From Bacteroides sp. (GTDB taxonomy: Bacteria > Bacteroidota > Bacteroidia > Bacteroidales > Bacteroidaceae): a DNA stretch of 37,291 nt. The number at the start of each line of letters is the position of its first letter. Position 1 is the stretch's first letter. Shown in pieces: positions 1 through 8,719 of this stretch. Location: NCBI GenBank assembly GCA_030152865.1, contig JASLIW010000001.1:1-37291 (forward strand), given 5' to 3'. The translations under genes were made by a program, and so were the position numbers. The notes beneath the pieces are model-generated. The model made no database searches. It was given only the letters and a program-made list of their open reading frames with translations, and was not told the origin of the DNA.

Positions 1-1197
1 TTCGTCAAGCTCCTTTAGTTCATAGAACTTACCGGTAAGATCGACCATAGGACGAAGCTCACCCTTCTTGTTTATCAACTGCAAAGGAGGTACACCAGAG
101 GCTTTTGCTACATTCGCATCATCAGCTCCAAAGGTAGGTGCTATATGCACGATACCTGTACCATCTTCAGTGGTCACAAAATCGCCTGAAATCACACGGA
201 AAGCACCCTCTTCTGGCTTAACCCAAGGAAGTAACTGTTCGTACTCCATACCTACTAAGTCGGTACCTTTGTACTCTGCAACCACCCGATACGGAATCAA
301 CTTATCCCCTTCTTTGTAGTCTTCGAGCTTAAGCTCCGCTGCCTTACTATCAAAGTAAAGTGAGAGCAAATCTTTAGCCAGAACGACTGTGATTGGTTTG
401 CCTGTATAGCTATTGTAAGTTTGAACAGCTACATAGGTGATTTTAGGTCCTACACAGAGTGCTGTATTGGAAGGCAAGGTCCAAGGAGTTGTGGTCCACG
501 CAATAAAGAAGGGATCACCCCAAGCTTTCATCTCCTCTTTGGGATTCTTAATTGCAAATTGAGCTACGGCAGAAGTATCTTTCACATCTCTATAACAGCC
601 TGGCTGATTGAGCTCATGTGAGCTTAAGCCTGTACCTGCTGCTGGAGAGTAAGGCTGAATCGTGTATCCTTTGTATAAAAAGCCTTTTTTGTGCAGCTGC
701 TTGAGTAACCACCACAGGGTTTCGATGTAACGGTTATCATAGGTTATGTAAGGATCCGTCATATCTACCCAATACCCCATTTTGTGCGTTAAATCTTCCC
801 ACTCCTGGGTGTACTTCATGACGTCTTTACGACAAGCTGCATTATAATCAGCTACAGAAATAGTTTTACCAATATCTTCTTTGGTGATGCCTAAAGCCTT
901 TTCTACACCAAGTTCAACGGGTAAACCATGAGTATCCCAACCCGCTTTACGCTTGACTTGAAAGCCTTTCATGGTTTTATATCTACAGAAAATATCCTTA
1001 ATGGTACGAGCCATTACGTGGTGAATACCAGGCATTCCATTGGCCGAAGGAGGTCCTTCATAAAACACATAAGAAGGACAGCCCTCACGTTCTGTCATAC
1101 TCTTAGAGAACACCTCGTTCTCGTCCCATTTTGAAAGAATATCTTTATTGACCTTAGACAAGTCTAACTGTGAGTATTCTGTAAATTTTTTACTCAT
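1..1197 (-). CDS. ileS: Isoleucyl-tRNA synthetase, N-terminal 399 residues (3' end outside window)
   Basis: Class I aminoacyl-tRNA synthetase that charges tRNA-Ile in the cytoplasm and edits mischarged valine. I translated the minus strand from the ATG at 1195-1197, and the frame stays open to position 1. The N-terminus shows the nucleotide-binding segment EGPPSANGMPGIHH (about residues 47-60), followed by KRKAGWDTHGLPVE, WEDLTHKMGYW and AWTTTPWTLPSNTALC, all typical of IleS; the last opens the editing domain insertion. The HIGH signature reads GIHH, so its first His is Gly. From memory this is how Bacteroidales IleS normally looks. The KMSKS loop and the C-terminal anticodon domain lie beyond the left edge. 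The gene is preceded by its own promoter candidate (1259-1266) and is insulated from the upstream peroxiredoxin by a terminator. Identification is firm. Confidence 0.96.
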   Translation of the reverse strand, partial: MSKKFTEYSQLDLSKVNKDILSKWDENEVFSKSMTEREGCPSYVFYEGPPSANGMPGIHHVMARTIKDIFCRYKTMKGFQVKRKAGWDTHGLPVELGVEKALGITKEDIGKTISVADYNAACRKDVMKYTQEWEDLTHKMGYWVDMTDPYITYDNRYIETLWWLLKQLHKKGFLYKGYTIQPYSPAAGTGLSSHELNQPGCYRDVKDTSAVAQFAIKNPKEEMKAWGDPFFIAWTTTPWTLPSNTALCVGPKITYVAVQTYNSYTGKPITVVLAKDLLSLYFDSKAAELKLEDYKEGDKLIPYRVVAEYKGTDLVGMEYEQLLPWVKPEEGAFRVISGDFVTTEDGTGIVHIAPTFGADDANVAKASGVPPLQLINKKGELRPMVDLTGKFYELKELDE

Positions 1198-1258
1198 TGT
1201 ATTTCTGAATTTAGTCTTTTACACAAAGAAATTATAATGCGTGTTCAATTTTAAGATG

Positions 1259-1266
1259 CAAATTTA
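1259..1266 (-). promoter_or_regulatory. Putative -7 promoter element of ileS
   Basis: On the minus strand this reads TAAATTTG, a full match to the Bacteroidota -7 consensus TAnnTTTG. It would place the transcript start near 1252, giving a leader of roughly 55 nt before the ileS ATG. I see no clear -33 TTTG at 19-21 bp spacing, so the call rests on the -7 box and position alone. Confidence 0.45.
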
Positions 1267-1387
1267 CAAAATCATTTGCTTTAAACATAAATAGAGCTGA
1301 TAAATTATCATTCAAAGCTTTTAAGTAGCTCTTCATTTCAATTTATAAGTACTACCAACAACGCCAATGCTTAAGCAAAATAAATAA

Positions 1388-1462
1388 GACCCTGACCTTT
1401 GCCACTTTTGCTCCTGATCCAGCATGCTTCTGCTCCTGATCCAGCATGCTTCTGTCAGGGTC
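1388..1462. repeat. 22-bp exact tandem duplication framed by a 9-bp inverted repeat
   Basis: Two head-to-tail identical 22-bp copies lie at 1409-1430 and 1431-1452. Each contains the self-complementary 8-mer AGCATGCT (1421-1428 and 1443-1450). The block is framed by GACCCTGAC (1388-1396) and its exact reverse complement GTCAGGGTC (1454-1462). It lies in the intergenic space between the peroxiredoxin terminator and ileS. The nature of the element is unknown: it could be a remnant of a small mobile or palindromic repeat, or a site of replication slippage. The sequence facts are certain; the meaning is not. Confidence 0.7.
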
Positions 1463-1469
1463 TCAACAA

Positions 1470-1501
1470 AAAGAGGCAAGGTGCGAACACCTTGCCTCTT
1501 T
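1470..1501 (-). terminator. Rho-independent terminator of the peroxiredoxin gene
   Basis: A perfect 14-bp stem (1470-1483 with 1488-1501) closes a 4-nt loop. On the minus strand it is followed by TTTTTG. It starts about 58 nt past the peroxiredoxin stop codon and separates that gene from ileS on the same strand. Confidence 0.9.
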
Positions 1502-1559
1502 ATCATTACTGATTTTTCAGTATATCGAATACGATAAACTAATGCTTCCAAAAATATGA

Positions 1560-2192
1560 TTAGTGCTTGCTTAAGTAATCAGCTACACCATCATGACTTT
1601 CTTTCATCGCTGCGTCACCCTTGCTCCAGTTTGCTGGACAAACCTCACCATACTCTTCGAAGTGCTGTAGGGCATCAACCATACGGATAGCCTCATCTAC
1701 ACTACGACCTAGTGGCAAGTCATTGATAACACAGTGACGTACAATACCTTCCTTGTCTATAAGGAATAGACCTCTGTAAGCTACAGGTGCACCGTCGCAT
1801 ACCCAGTCACCGTTTTCGTCTGGAGCATAAGTACCTGCTAGTACGCCATATTTCTCTGAAATAGACTTAGAAAAGTCTGCAACGATAGGGTATTTCACTC
1901 CTTGAATACCGCCTTCATTTTTAGGTGTATTCAGCCAAGCCCAGTGTGATTGCTCTGAATCAACAGAACAGCCCACTACTGCTACATCACGTTTTTCAAA
2001 TTCTGCTATTTTTTCTTGGAAAGCATGAAGTTCTGTAGGACATACAAATGTAAAGTCCATAGGATAGAAAAAGAACAATACATACTTTTTACCTTTATAT
2101 TGTTCTAGTGAAAAGTCTTTTACAATTTCTCCACCGTTAATAACAGCTGCGTCCTTAAAGTAAGGAGCTGGTCTTCCAATTAATGATCTCAT
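1560..2192 (-). CDS. Typical 2-Cys peroxiredoxin (AhpC/Prx1 type)
   Basis: Thiol peroxidase that reduces hydrogen peroxide and organic hydroperoxides in the cytoplasm; 210 aa, usual length for the family. The peroxidatic cysteine is C51 in the segment DFTFVCPTELHAF, and the resolving cysteine is C185 in GEVCPANW. A GGIQG insertion (around residues 94-98) and a C-terminal YL segment resemble the Prx1-type features linked to over-oxidation sensitivity, but the match to GGLG/YF is not exact. No reductase gene (AhpF) is adjacent; the flanking genes are ileS and a nitrilase fusion. Upstream, a near-consensus -7 box (TAGTCTTG on the minus strand, 2249-2256) could drive it; I saw no obvious OxyR site. 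A strong hairpin terminator follows. I leave the symbol blank because ahpC and prx names are both used for such proteins. Confidence 0.93.
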   Translation of the reverse strand: MRSLIGRPAPYFKDAAVINGGEIVKDFSLEQYKGKKYVLFFFYPMDFTFVCPTELHAFQEKIAEFEKRDVAVVGCSVDSEQSHWAWLNTPKNEGGIQGVKYPIVADFSKSISEKYGVLAGTYAPDENGDWVCDGAPVAYRGLFLIDKEGIVRHCVINDLPLGRSVDEAIRMVDALQHFEEYGEVCPANWSKGDAAMKESHDGVADYLSKH

Positions 2193-2248
2193 AATTTTTC
2201 TTGTTTGTTTTTATTTTTAATTGTGTCTTTTGAACTCACTATTTAGAA

Positions 2249-2256
2249 CAAGACTA
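2249..2256 (-). promoter_or_regulatory. Possible -7 element of the peroxiredoxin gene
   Basis: The minus strand reads TAGTCTTG, one mismatch from TAnnTTTG, about 57 nt upstream of the peroxiredoxin ATG. It overlaps one arm of a short AT-rich hairpin (CTAAAC/GTTTAG). No -33 box is evident. Weak call. Confidence 0.25.
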
Positions 2257-2300
2257 AACAAAAAAAGTTTAGAGTCTATTAGTTAAAGATTGTAAACAGC

Positions 2301-3851
2301 TCAGTTTCGGTGATTGCGGTAATTGATACTATATAAATCTTTGCGCCTATCCTTCAAGTTGCGTACGCCTCCATAGGTATGGAGTTCATTAAGCAAATCT
2401 AAGTCTAGCTCCGTGATCAAAATCATTTCTGTATTGGGTGTAGTTTCGGCTCGTGTACCATCACTCGGAAAAGCAAAATCACAGGGCGTAAATACGGCTG
2501 ACTGAGCATACTGTATATCCATATTGTGTACACGGGGTAAGTTTCCAACACTACCTGCTATTACTACATAACACTCATTTTCGATTGCACGAGCCTGCGA
2601 ACAAATTCGAACCCTTGCATAAGCATTTTGTGTGTCTGTCATAAAGGGTACAAATAGGATTTGCATCCCCTCTTCTGCCAAAATACGAGAAAGCTCAGGA
2701 AACTCCGTATCGTAACAGATCAACACTCCAATCCTCGCACAGTCCGTTTCATAGGTTTGAATATGACTACCGCCACTTAATCCCCAACTCTTCACCTCAT
2801 CAGGAGTTACATGTATCTTTTCATACATCTCATAAGATCCATCTCTGCGACATAAAAAACCAACATTGAGTAGCTTATCCTGCTTACTGTTTTTATAAGG
2901 CATACTCCCTGTTATGATATTGATATTATGATTGATGGCTTGTCTGATAAAGTGATCTCGAATCTCATCGGTATATTCGGCTAATTTACGTATAGATTCT
3001 GATTCACTTAAATCGTTAAATTGAGAAAGTAAGGGTGCATTAAAGTATTCTGGAAAAATCACAAAGTCACAGTTATAGGCGGCTACCGAGTCAACAAAAA
3101 AATCTACCTGCTCAAAAAGTTCACTTAAACCCCGATAGTTACGCATCTGCCATTGTACTGCCCCTACCCTAACGGTAGTCTTTGGGTCGAGGTATTCATC
3201 AGAGGGCTCTTGGTAATAAATATTATCCCATTGTAGTAAGCATGCATAATGACAAGACTCCTCATCATTGGGCAAGTAATTGGTCATAATACGCCTTACA
3301 TGGAAATCATTGGAGAGCTGAAAGGCAAGAACTGGATCGAAAATTTCTTTTTGGCGTACTCGCTGAATATACTCTTTAGGTCGAAGCTTATCAGCGTACT
3401 TATGGTAGTTGGGGATTCGCCCACCAAACATAATTCCCTTGAGATTTAGTGTCTCACAGAGTTCTTTGCGGTAATCATACATTCTTCGTGCCAAACGCAT
3501 TCCTCTATAGTCAGGATGCACAAATATTTCGATACCATAAAGGATATTCCCATTGGGGTTGTGTGTATAAAAAGTCTCATCGGCTGTCACCTTGCTATAG
3601 GTATGCTGACCTTGTACCAAAGTATAATCTACAATTAAGCTTAAGGCACAGCCCACGGCTTTACCATTCACTACGATGACAATTTGACCTTCGGGGAAGA
3701 TTTGGATCAAACGACTAATTTGGTCACGCGTCCAGAAGACATCACTTCCATCGGCATAAATACGATAAAAGGACTTAAAAAGTGAGTTGTAATCGTCCAT
3801 CTGAAGATTACGAATCTCTACTTTATTTATTTTCTCATGTGGTTCATTCAT
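2301..3851 (-). CDS. GNAT acetyltransferase-nitrilase (carbon-nitrogen hydrolase) fusion protein
   Basis: A 516-aa two-domain cytoplasmic protein. Residues about 10-200 form a GNAT-like acetyltransferase: YGIEIFVHPDYRGMRLARRM (105-124) carries the R/Q-x-x-G-x-A/R acetyl-CoA loop in the form RGMRLA. Residues about 225-510 form a nitrilase-superfamily amidohydrolase with the complete Glu-Lys-Cys triad: E268 in IFPEYF, K345 in YEKIHVTP and C379 in VLICYDTEFPEL. No signal peptide is seen. From family knowledge, such fusions occur in Bacteroidota and other bacteria, generally with unknown substrates; an amide or acyl-amine substrate handled by both domains is an inference. It stands alone on the minus strand with 108 bp before the peroxiredoxin gene and no obvious partner. 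The domain assignment is firm, the function open. Confidence 0.88.
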   Translation of the reverse strand: MNEPHEKINKVEIRNLQMDDYNSLFKSFYRIYADGSDVFWTRDQISRLIQIFPEGQIVIVVNGKAVGCALSLIVDYTLVQGQHTYSKVTADETFYTHNPNGNILYGIEIFVHPDYRGMRLARRMYDYRKELCETLNLKGIMFGGRIPNYHKYADKLRPKEYIQRVRQKEIFDPVLAFQLSNDFHVRRIMTNYLPNDEESCHYACLLQWDNIYYQEPSDEYLDPKTTVRVGAVQWQMRNYRGLSELFEQVDFFVDSVAAYNCDFVIFPEYFNAPLLSQFNDLSESESIRKLAEYTDEIRDHFIRQAINHNINIITGSMPYKNSKQDKLLNVGFLCRRDGSYEMYEKIHVTPDEVKSWGLSGGSHIQTYETDCARIGVLICYDTEFPELSRILAEEGMQILFVPFMTDTQNAYARVRICSQARAIENECYVVIAGSVGNLPRVHNMDIQYAQSAVFTPCDFAFPSDGTRAETTPNTEMILITELDLDLLNELHTYGGVRNLKDRRKDLYSINYRNHRN

Positions 3852-4070
3852 ACTTCTAATTTAATATACTCCTGTTAAACACCAATTTAACACGAAGGTT
3901 TAGCTATTATCACTATAATACAACATATTTTCACATTAAATCCTTCTTTACATCAAGTTTGTTGTTTTCTGATGGAAAATCAATACAGAGGTAGGCCTAT
4001 TGCGTACACTCCTAGAGCCACTAGCAAACAGTAATTCACTTTTTTATGATCAATATTAAGAAAATCACCT

Positions 4071-4078
4071 TATCTTTG
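4071..4078 (+). promoter_or_regulatory. Putative -7 promoter element of fabD
   Basis: TATCTTTG matches the Bacteroidota -7 consensus exactly. The predicted transcript start near 4084 gives a leader of about 24 nt before the fabD ATG at 4108. No clean -33 box was found. Confidence 0.5.
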
Positions 4079-4107
4079 CTGAATCAATCGAATAAAACTA
4101 AACAAAT

Positions 4108-4989
4108 ATGAAAGCATTTGTATTTCCTGGTCAAGGAGCACAGTTTGTAGGTATGGGTAAAGACCTATACGATAAATCAGCTAAGGCCAAAGAGTTATTT
4201 GAAAAAGCAAACGATATCTTAGGATACCGTATCACCGATATTATGTTTGAAGGTACGGATGAGCAGCTTAAAGAAACTAAAGTTACTCAGCCAGCAGTCT
4301 TCCTTCACTCAGTTATTTCTGCACTCTGTGCAGATGAAGAGTTTCAACCTGGCATGACAGCAGGACACTCCTTGGGTGAGTTCTCTGCCTTAGTTGCAGC
4401 AGGTGCACTCTCTTTTGAAGATGGGCTACGTTTGGTCTATGCTCGTGCTATGGCCATGCAGAAAGCCTGTGAGGCTACTCCAGGTACTATGGCAGCTATT
4501 ATTGGACTAGACGATGAGAAAGTAGAAGAAATCTGCGCCTCTATACAAGGTGAAGTTTGTATCGCAGCCAATTTCAACTGTCCAGGTCAGGTAGTAATCT
4601 CTGGATCAATGGCTGGTATTGAGCAAGCTTGTGAGCGAATGAAAGAAGCAGGAGCTAAACGTGCCCTACCGCTGAAAGTTGGTGGCGCTTTTCACTCCCC
4701 TCTTATGGAGCCTGCACGAGTGGAGCTAGAAGCTGCAATCCAAAAGACAGAAATTCAGACTCCACAATGTCCTATCTATCAAAACGTAGATGCAAAGCCA
4801 CACACCAACCCTAAGGAGATAAAAGACAACCTTATTGCACAGCTTACATCTTCAGTTCGTTGGACACAATCTGTACAAAACATGATTGCAGATGGAGCTA
4901 GTGAGTTTATTGAGTGTGGTCCAGGTGCCGTACTACAGGGTATGGTAAAGCGTATTGATCGTAAAATGCCAAGCAGAAGCATTCAATAA
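4108..4989 (+). CDS. fabD: Malonyl-CoA:ACP transacylase
   Basis: Transfers malonyl from CoA to acyl carrier protein, supplying the extender unit for type II fatty acid synthesis in the cytoplasm. The length of 293 aa is normal. The N-terminal FPGQGAQFVGMGKDL motif, the nucleophile S88 in the elbow GHSLGE (87-92 region), R113 in YARAMAMQ and the catalytic H196 in GGAFHSPLM are all present, as is the late ECGPGAVLQGM segment. It is a single-gene unit: its own -7 box lies 30 bp upstream, a strong terminator follows, and the neighbours are an oppositely oriented nitrilase fusion and the PUL. Identification is firm. Confidence 0.97.
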   Translation: MKAFVFPGQGAQFVGMGKDLYDKSAKAKELFEKANDILGYRITDIMFEGTDEQLKETKVTQPAVFLHSVISALCADEEFQPGMTAGHSLGEFSALVAAGALSFEDGLRLVYARAMAMQKACEATPGTMAAIIGLDDEKVEEICASIQGEVCIAANFNCPGQVVISGSMAGIEQACERMKEAGAKRALPLKVGGAFHSPLMEPARVELEAAIQKTEIQTPQCPIYQNVDAKPHTNPKEIKDNLIAQLTSSVRWTQSVQNMIADGASEFIECGPGAVLQGMVKRIDRKMPSRSIQ

Positions 4990-5016
4990 AGCGTCTAAAA
5001 GAAAAATAAACTAGAT

Positions 5017-5053
5017 AAAAAAAGCAGCAACTGTTTTAGTTGCTGCTTTTTTT
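5017..5053 (+). terminator. Rho-independent terminator of fabD
   Basis: A perfect 16-bp inverted repeat (5017-5032 with 5038-5053) around a GTTTT loop, with GC-rich core AGCAGCAACT and a 3' run of seven T. It begins 28 nt after the fabD stop. Confidence 0.93.
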
Positions 5054-5227
5054 ATGTCAGGTAGAAAATACGATTAAAGACATTAAGTAATTAGCCTAAC
5101 TCTAAAAACTACATTTAGAAAAACAACAAAGAGAGTTGACTATATTTTGACACTTCCTAAAATACTGCCGATAATAGACTTTAAAATATTTGTTAATATA
5201 TATTTTAATATATCTTGATTTTTTCTA

Positions 5228-5235
5228 TATATTTG
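5228..5235 (+). promoter_or_regulatory. Putative -7 promoter element of the PUL (susC)
   Basis: TATATTTG fits TAnnTTTG. The predicted start near 5242 leaves an untranslated leader of about 120 nt, long compared with the short leaders predicted for fabD and other genes here. A TTG at 5215-5217 is too close to be a standard -33 box. The AT-rich surroundings raise the chance of a random match. Confidence 0.4.
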
Positions 5236-5360
5236 CAACAGGACAACAAACAAGTGATAAATCTAACAAATAAAACATATCAACTGGTGTTTATTTTAAC
5301 AACATGACAGTTTATTAGTCATTTTAAACATCTAACAAATATTCACTTAAATCTAATTTT

Positions 5361-8300
5361 ATGAATTCAGGAAAAAGAAAGCACATATGGCTTCATCGCG
5401 GTATGTGCACTCTATTTAGCCTATCTCTATTTTTCCCAGGCTTTACATCAGCTAAAGCAGGTGAATCAAATGGTGCTATTAGTAATGCGGTCTATAAATC
5501 TATTGACCAAGCAAAAAAAATCAAACTTACTGGAAATGTAAAAGACCAAACAGGCGAGCCTTTGATTGGTGTTAGTGTGGTTGTAGAAAACACACAAACT
5601 GGTACAATAACAGATATTGATGGCAACTTTGCCATAGATGTAACTCCAGGTAGCATGCTTACCATATCCTATATTGGATTCAAGGATTACTCGCTAAGAG
5701 TCGATAAGGAAAATCACATTAATGTAACTCTCAGCGAAGAAACAGAGCTACTTGATGAGGTAGTTGTAGTTGGTTACGGTGTGCAAAAGAAAGCCAACCT
5801 AACAGGTTCTGTTGCATCTATCGATTTTGAAGATCAAGCTGCATCTCGCCCCATTACCAATGTTTCAACTGCTCTAGCAGGACTGAGTGCAGGTGTTTCT
5901 GTAAGACAGGCATCTGGACAACCAGGGAGTGACGGTGCAAATATCAAAATTCGTGGTGTGGGATCATTAGGTGGTAGTTCTGCACCCTTGGTTATTATTG
6001 ACGGGATTCAGGGTGTCTTAGATGCTGTGAACCCTCAGGACATAGCAAATATCAGTGTACTTAAAGATGCCGCTGCTGGTGCTATATATGGTTCTCAAGC
6101 AGCAAATGGTGTGATTCTGATTACTACCAAAAAAGGCAGTAAAAAAGACGGCAAAGTAAATGTTAGATACAGTGGTCATATATCAAAATCCAAACCATCT
6201 AACCTTATCAAGTCTGTCACAGACTATGCTGATTACATGGACTTTATAAATGAGTCTTTTACAAACATAGGACAAGACAACCACTTTAGCCAAGCTACTA
6301 TTGACCTGTGGAGAGAAAAAAGTAAATCCCCGAATGAGCTAAATGAAAACGGAGTTCCAAACTACATTGCATTTCCTAATACTAACTGGCAAAAAGCAAT
6401 CTTTGAAAACAAGCTTTTAAGTGAACATAATGTATCTGTAGATGGAGCTTCTGAAAAAATCTCATTCTTACTATCTGCAGGCTACCTAAAAAACCCTGGA
6501 CTAGTAGATCGGACCGGTATTGAAAAGTTTAACTTCCGCTCTAATTTAGAAGCCAAGGTTACAGACTGGTTAACGGTAGGAAATAGAACATTTGCTTCGC
6601 TCCAAAATGCAGATAATGGCAATTTTGGAGATGCAAACAACTTCTTAAGACAAACAACTCCAGGTGTTTACCCAGAGTGGAATGGCAAATACGGTTATCC
6701 TGAAGCACCTGAGGAAAGTGCTACAGCCAACAATATCTTAGCTTTCTTAAATAATAGAAATGGAAAAAATAAACAATCTAGAGTAAATACAACTATCTAC
6801 TCTAGAGTTAGTCCTCTGCCTGGATTATCTTGGGATTTCAACTTAAACTACCAGAGAAGATGGGATGAAAACAAATCATGGACAAATGCCACAGAGAAGG
6901 TAAAGTTTAGTGATGGCACAGTAATGGCTACTCCAACAGATCCATCTCAAATGTCAACCTCGTTCAACAACTACACAAACTATTCTTACACGCTAGAGCA
7001 CTTATTGAGATACAATAAAACCTTTGCTCAAGATCACGATTTAGGTGCATTAATAGGTTATAACGAGTACTATTACTACCAAGAGAACACTTCGGGTAGT
7101 AAAAAAGGATTAATAGATGGCTCAATTGTAACTCCAGGATCTGCTACCGAAATGGTGAGTATTGGCGGTGGAATTTTAGAAAGAGCTACAAGATCTGTTT
7201 TTGGAAGAGTAAACTACGCTTATAAATCACGCTATTTATTTGAAGCGAACTTACGATATGATGGACATGCTCGCTTCCACAAAGACAGTAGATGGGGTAC
7301 ATTCCCTTCATTCTCGGGGGCATGGAGAATCTCTGAAGAGAAATTCATGGAATCAACTAGAAATTGGTTAGATAACTTAAAGTTAAGAGCCTCATGGGGT
7401 AAGTTAGGTAGTGCGAATACTGGAGAATATGAGTATCAATCTACCTATAGCAAAAGAGACTACTCATTTGGTGACAAACAAGAGCCAGGTCTTGCTATTG
7501 TTGACTTAGCTAATGAAAGTATTACTTGGGAGAAATCCACAACCACAAACTTTGGTTTAGATGCAAACTTTTTAAATAACAGATTGCGTTTCGAATTAGA
7601 TATTTTCAATAGAACTATTTCTGACTTACTTTACAGACCAGGAATCTACTTAACACTTGGAAACAAAAATGGCCCTCGTGAGAACGTTGCAAAAATGTCT
7701 AATAAGGGTTATGAAATCACACTAGGATGGACAGATAATATAGAGGACTTCAGCTACTCTCTTACAGGAAACTTCTCTTATGTAAAAAACAAAGTAACAA
7801 AACATAAAGGCAAATTGAAAGAAGGTTGGGTTACCGATGAGTTTGGTAATAAAAAATACCTCACTAACCTAGGTGATGTTTCTGATGGTGGTATTCAAAG
7901 ACTCCTCGAAGGTCATACTCTAAATGAGTACTACTTGCTAGATGTATATACAGGTTCTGGTAAGTACTTTGACAGCAATGGAAAAGTGGATATAAACGGT
8001 GGCCCTAGAGATGGAATGATTCGTACAGAAGACGATATGAAATGGATAAAAGCCATGATTGATGAGGGTTATGAGTTTAGACCTAATAAAACAATCGCTA
8101 AAGATAAAATTTGGTATGGAGATGTAATATATGCCGACAACAACGGTGATGGCATTTATGGAAATACACACGACAACCGTTTCCAAGGCTACTCTAGTGA
8201 ACCAAAGTATAATTTCGGTTTTCAGGCATTTGCAGCATGGAAAGGTTTTGACTTATCTGTCAACCTAGCTGGAGCTTCTGGGTTCAAGCTATATTGGGGT

Positions 8301-8708
8301 CCAACAACTGGTTATAATACAACAACTACTCGTGTAGGGGTATCTTTACCTAAAGATATTGCTTATAACCATTACTTCTACAATCCAGAAAACCCAAGCG
8401 ATCCACGCACTAATCTCAACTCAAAAAACCCACGATTAACAGCTGGAGAATCAGGCTCACAAAATGAGGCAGCTAGTTCTCGCTTTTTATTCAATGGTAA
8501 TTACTTAAAACTCAAAAACGTAACTGTCGGTTATACCTTACCTCAACAATTAACAAGAAAAGTTATGATTGAGCGAGCTAGATTTTATATATCTGGTGAA
8601 AACCTACATACATTTACCGACTTCCCTGGCCAAGATCCAGAGTTAGGTGCCTATCCAGGCTATACATCTGTCAAGCAAATTGCTTTTGGCCTTAATGTTA
8701 CATTTTAA
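5361..8708 (+). CDS. SusC/RagA-family TonB-dependent outer-membrane transporter
   Basis: Outer-membrane barrel that imports oligosaccharides with its SusD lid, powered by TonB. The 1115-aa protein has an N-terminal signal peptide (basic start, hydrophobic stretch about 14-28, likely cleaved near SAKA), then a carboxypeptidase-regulatory-like beta domain (about 55-127: LTGNVKDQTGEPLIGVSV, then DGNFAI), and a TonB-box-like segment DEVVVVGYG at 132-140. The plug domain (about 150-260, IKIRGVGSLGG, then DAAAGAIYGSQAANGVILI) and the barrel follow, with the terminal beta-signal ending in VTF. No STN domain lies between signal peptide and beta domain, so it is probably not wired to an anti-sigma factor. 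It opens the four-gene PUL, 11 bp ahead of susD. The substrate is inferred only from the downstream enzymes. I leave the symbol blank because susC properly names the starch protein. Confidence 0.96.
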   Translation: MNSGKRKHIWLHRGMCTLFSLSLFFPGFTSAKAGESNGAISNAVYKSIDQAKKIKLTGNVKDQTGEPLIGVSVVVENTQTGTITDIDGNFAIDVTPGSMLTISYIGFKDYSLRVDKENHINVTLSEETELLDEVVVVGYGVQKKANLTGSVASIDFEDQAASRPITNVSTALAGLSAGVSVRQASGQPGSDGANIKIRGVGSLGGSSAPLVIIDGIQGVLDAVNPQDIANISVLKDAAAGAIYGSQAANGVILITTKKGSKKDGKVNVRYSGHISKSKPSNLIKSVTDYADYMDFINESFTNIGQDNHFSQATIDLWREKSKSPNELNENGVPNYIAFPNTNWQKAIFENKLLSEHNVSVDGASEKISFLLSAGYLKNPGLVDRTGIEKFNFRSNLEAKVTDWLTVGNRTFASLQNADNGNFGDANNFLRQTTPGVYPEWNGKYGYPEAPEESATANNILAFLNNRNGKNKQSRVNTTIYSRVSPLPGLSWDFNLNYQRRWDENKSWTNATEKVKFSDGTVMATPTDPSQMSTSFNNYTNYSYTLEHLLRYNKTFAQDHDLGALIGYNEYYYYQENTSGSKKGLIDGSIVTPGSATEMVSIGGGILERATRSVFGRVNYAYKSRYLFEANLRYDGHARFHKDSRWGTFPSFSGAWRISEEKFMESTRNWLDNLKLRASWGKLGSANTGEYEYQSTYSKRDYSFGDKQEPGLAIVDLANESITWEKSTTTNFGLDANFLNNRLRFELDIFNRTISDLLYRPGIYLTLGNKNGPRENVAKMSNKGYEITLGWTDNIEDFSYSLTGNFSYVKNKVTKHKGKLKEGWVTDEFGNKKYLTNLGDVSDGGIQRLLEGHTLNEYYLLDVYTGSGKYFDSNGKVDINGGPRDGMIRTEDDMKWIKAMIDEGYEFRPNKTIAKDKIWYGDVIYADNNGDGIYGNTHDNRFQGYSSEPKYNFGFQAFAAWKGFDLSVNLAGASGFKLYWGPTTGYNTTTTRVGVSLPKDIAYNHYFYNPENPSDPRTNLNSKNPRLTAGESGSQNEAASSRFLFNGNYLKLKNVTVGYTLPQQLTRKVMIERARFYISGENLHTFTDFPGQDPELGAYPGYTSVKQIAFGLNVTF

Positions 8709-8719
8709 ATTTAGAGGGT

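Larger units (their letters stand above)
4990..5360. other. Intergenic region between fabD and susC
   Basis: 371 bp without a gene. It holds the fabD terminator (5017-5053), a very AT-rich tract, the susC -7 candidate (5228-5235) and a long susC leader of about 120 nt. No regulator-type gene or sigma/anti-sigma pair is encoded here. Confidence 0.6.

Noticed and set aside
1333..1551. A 72-codon open frame on the minus strand between the peroxiredoxin and ileS genes
   Set aside because: It runs through the terminator hairpin and the 22-bp tandem duplication, whose length is not a multiple of three, and has no ribosome binding site or recognisable protein features.
2253..2274. CTAAAC/GTTTAG hairpin with an A7 loop as terminator of the nitrilase fusion gene
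   Set aside because: The stem is only six AT-rich pairs and no T run follows on the minus strand; it also overlaps the possible peroxiredoxin promoter.
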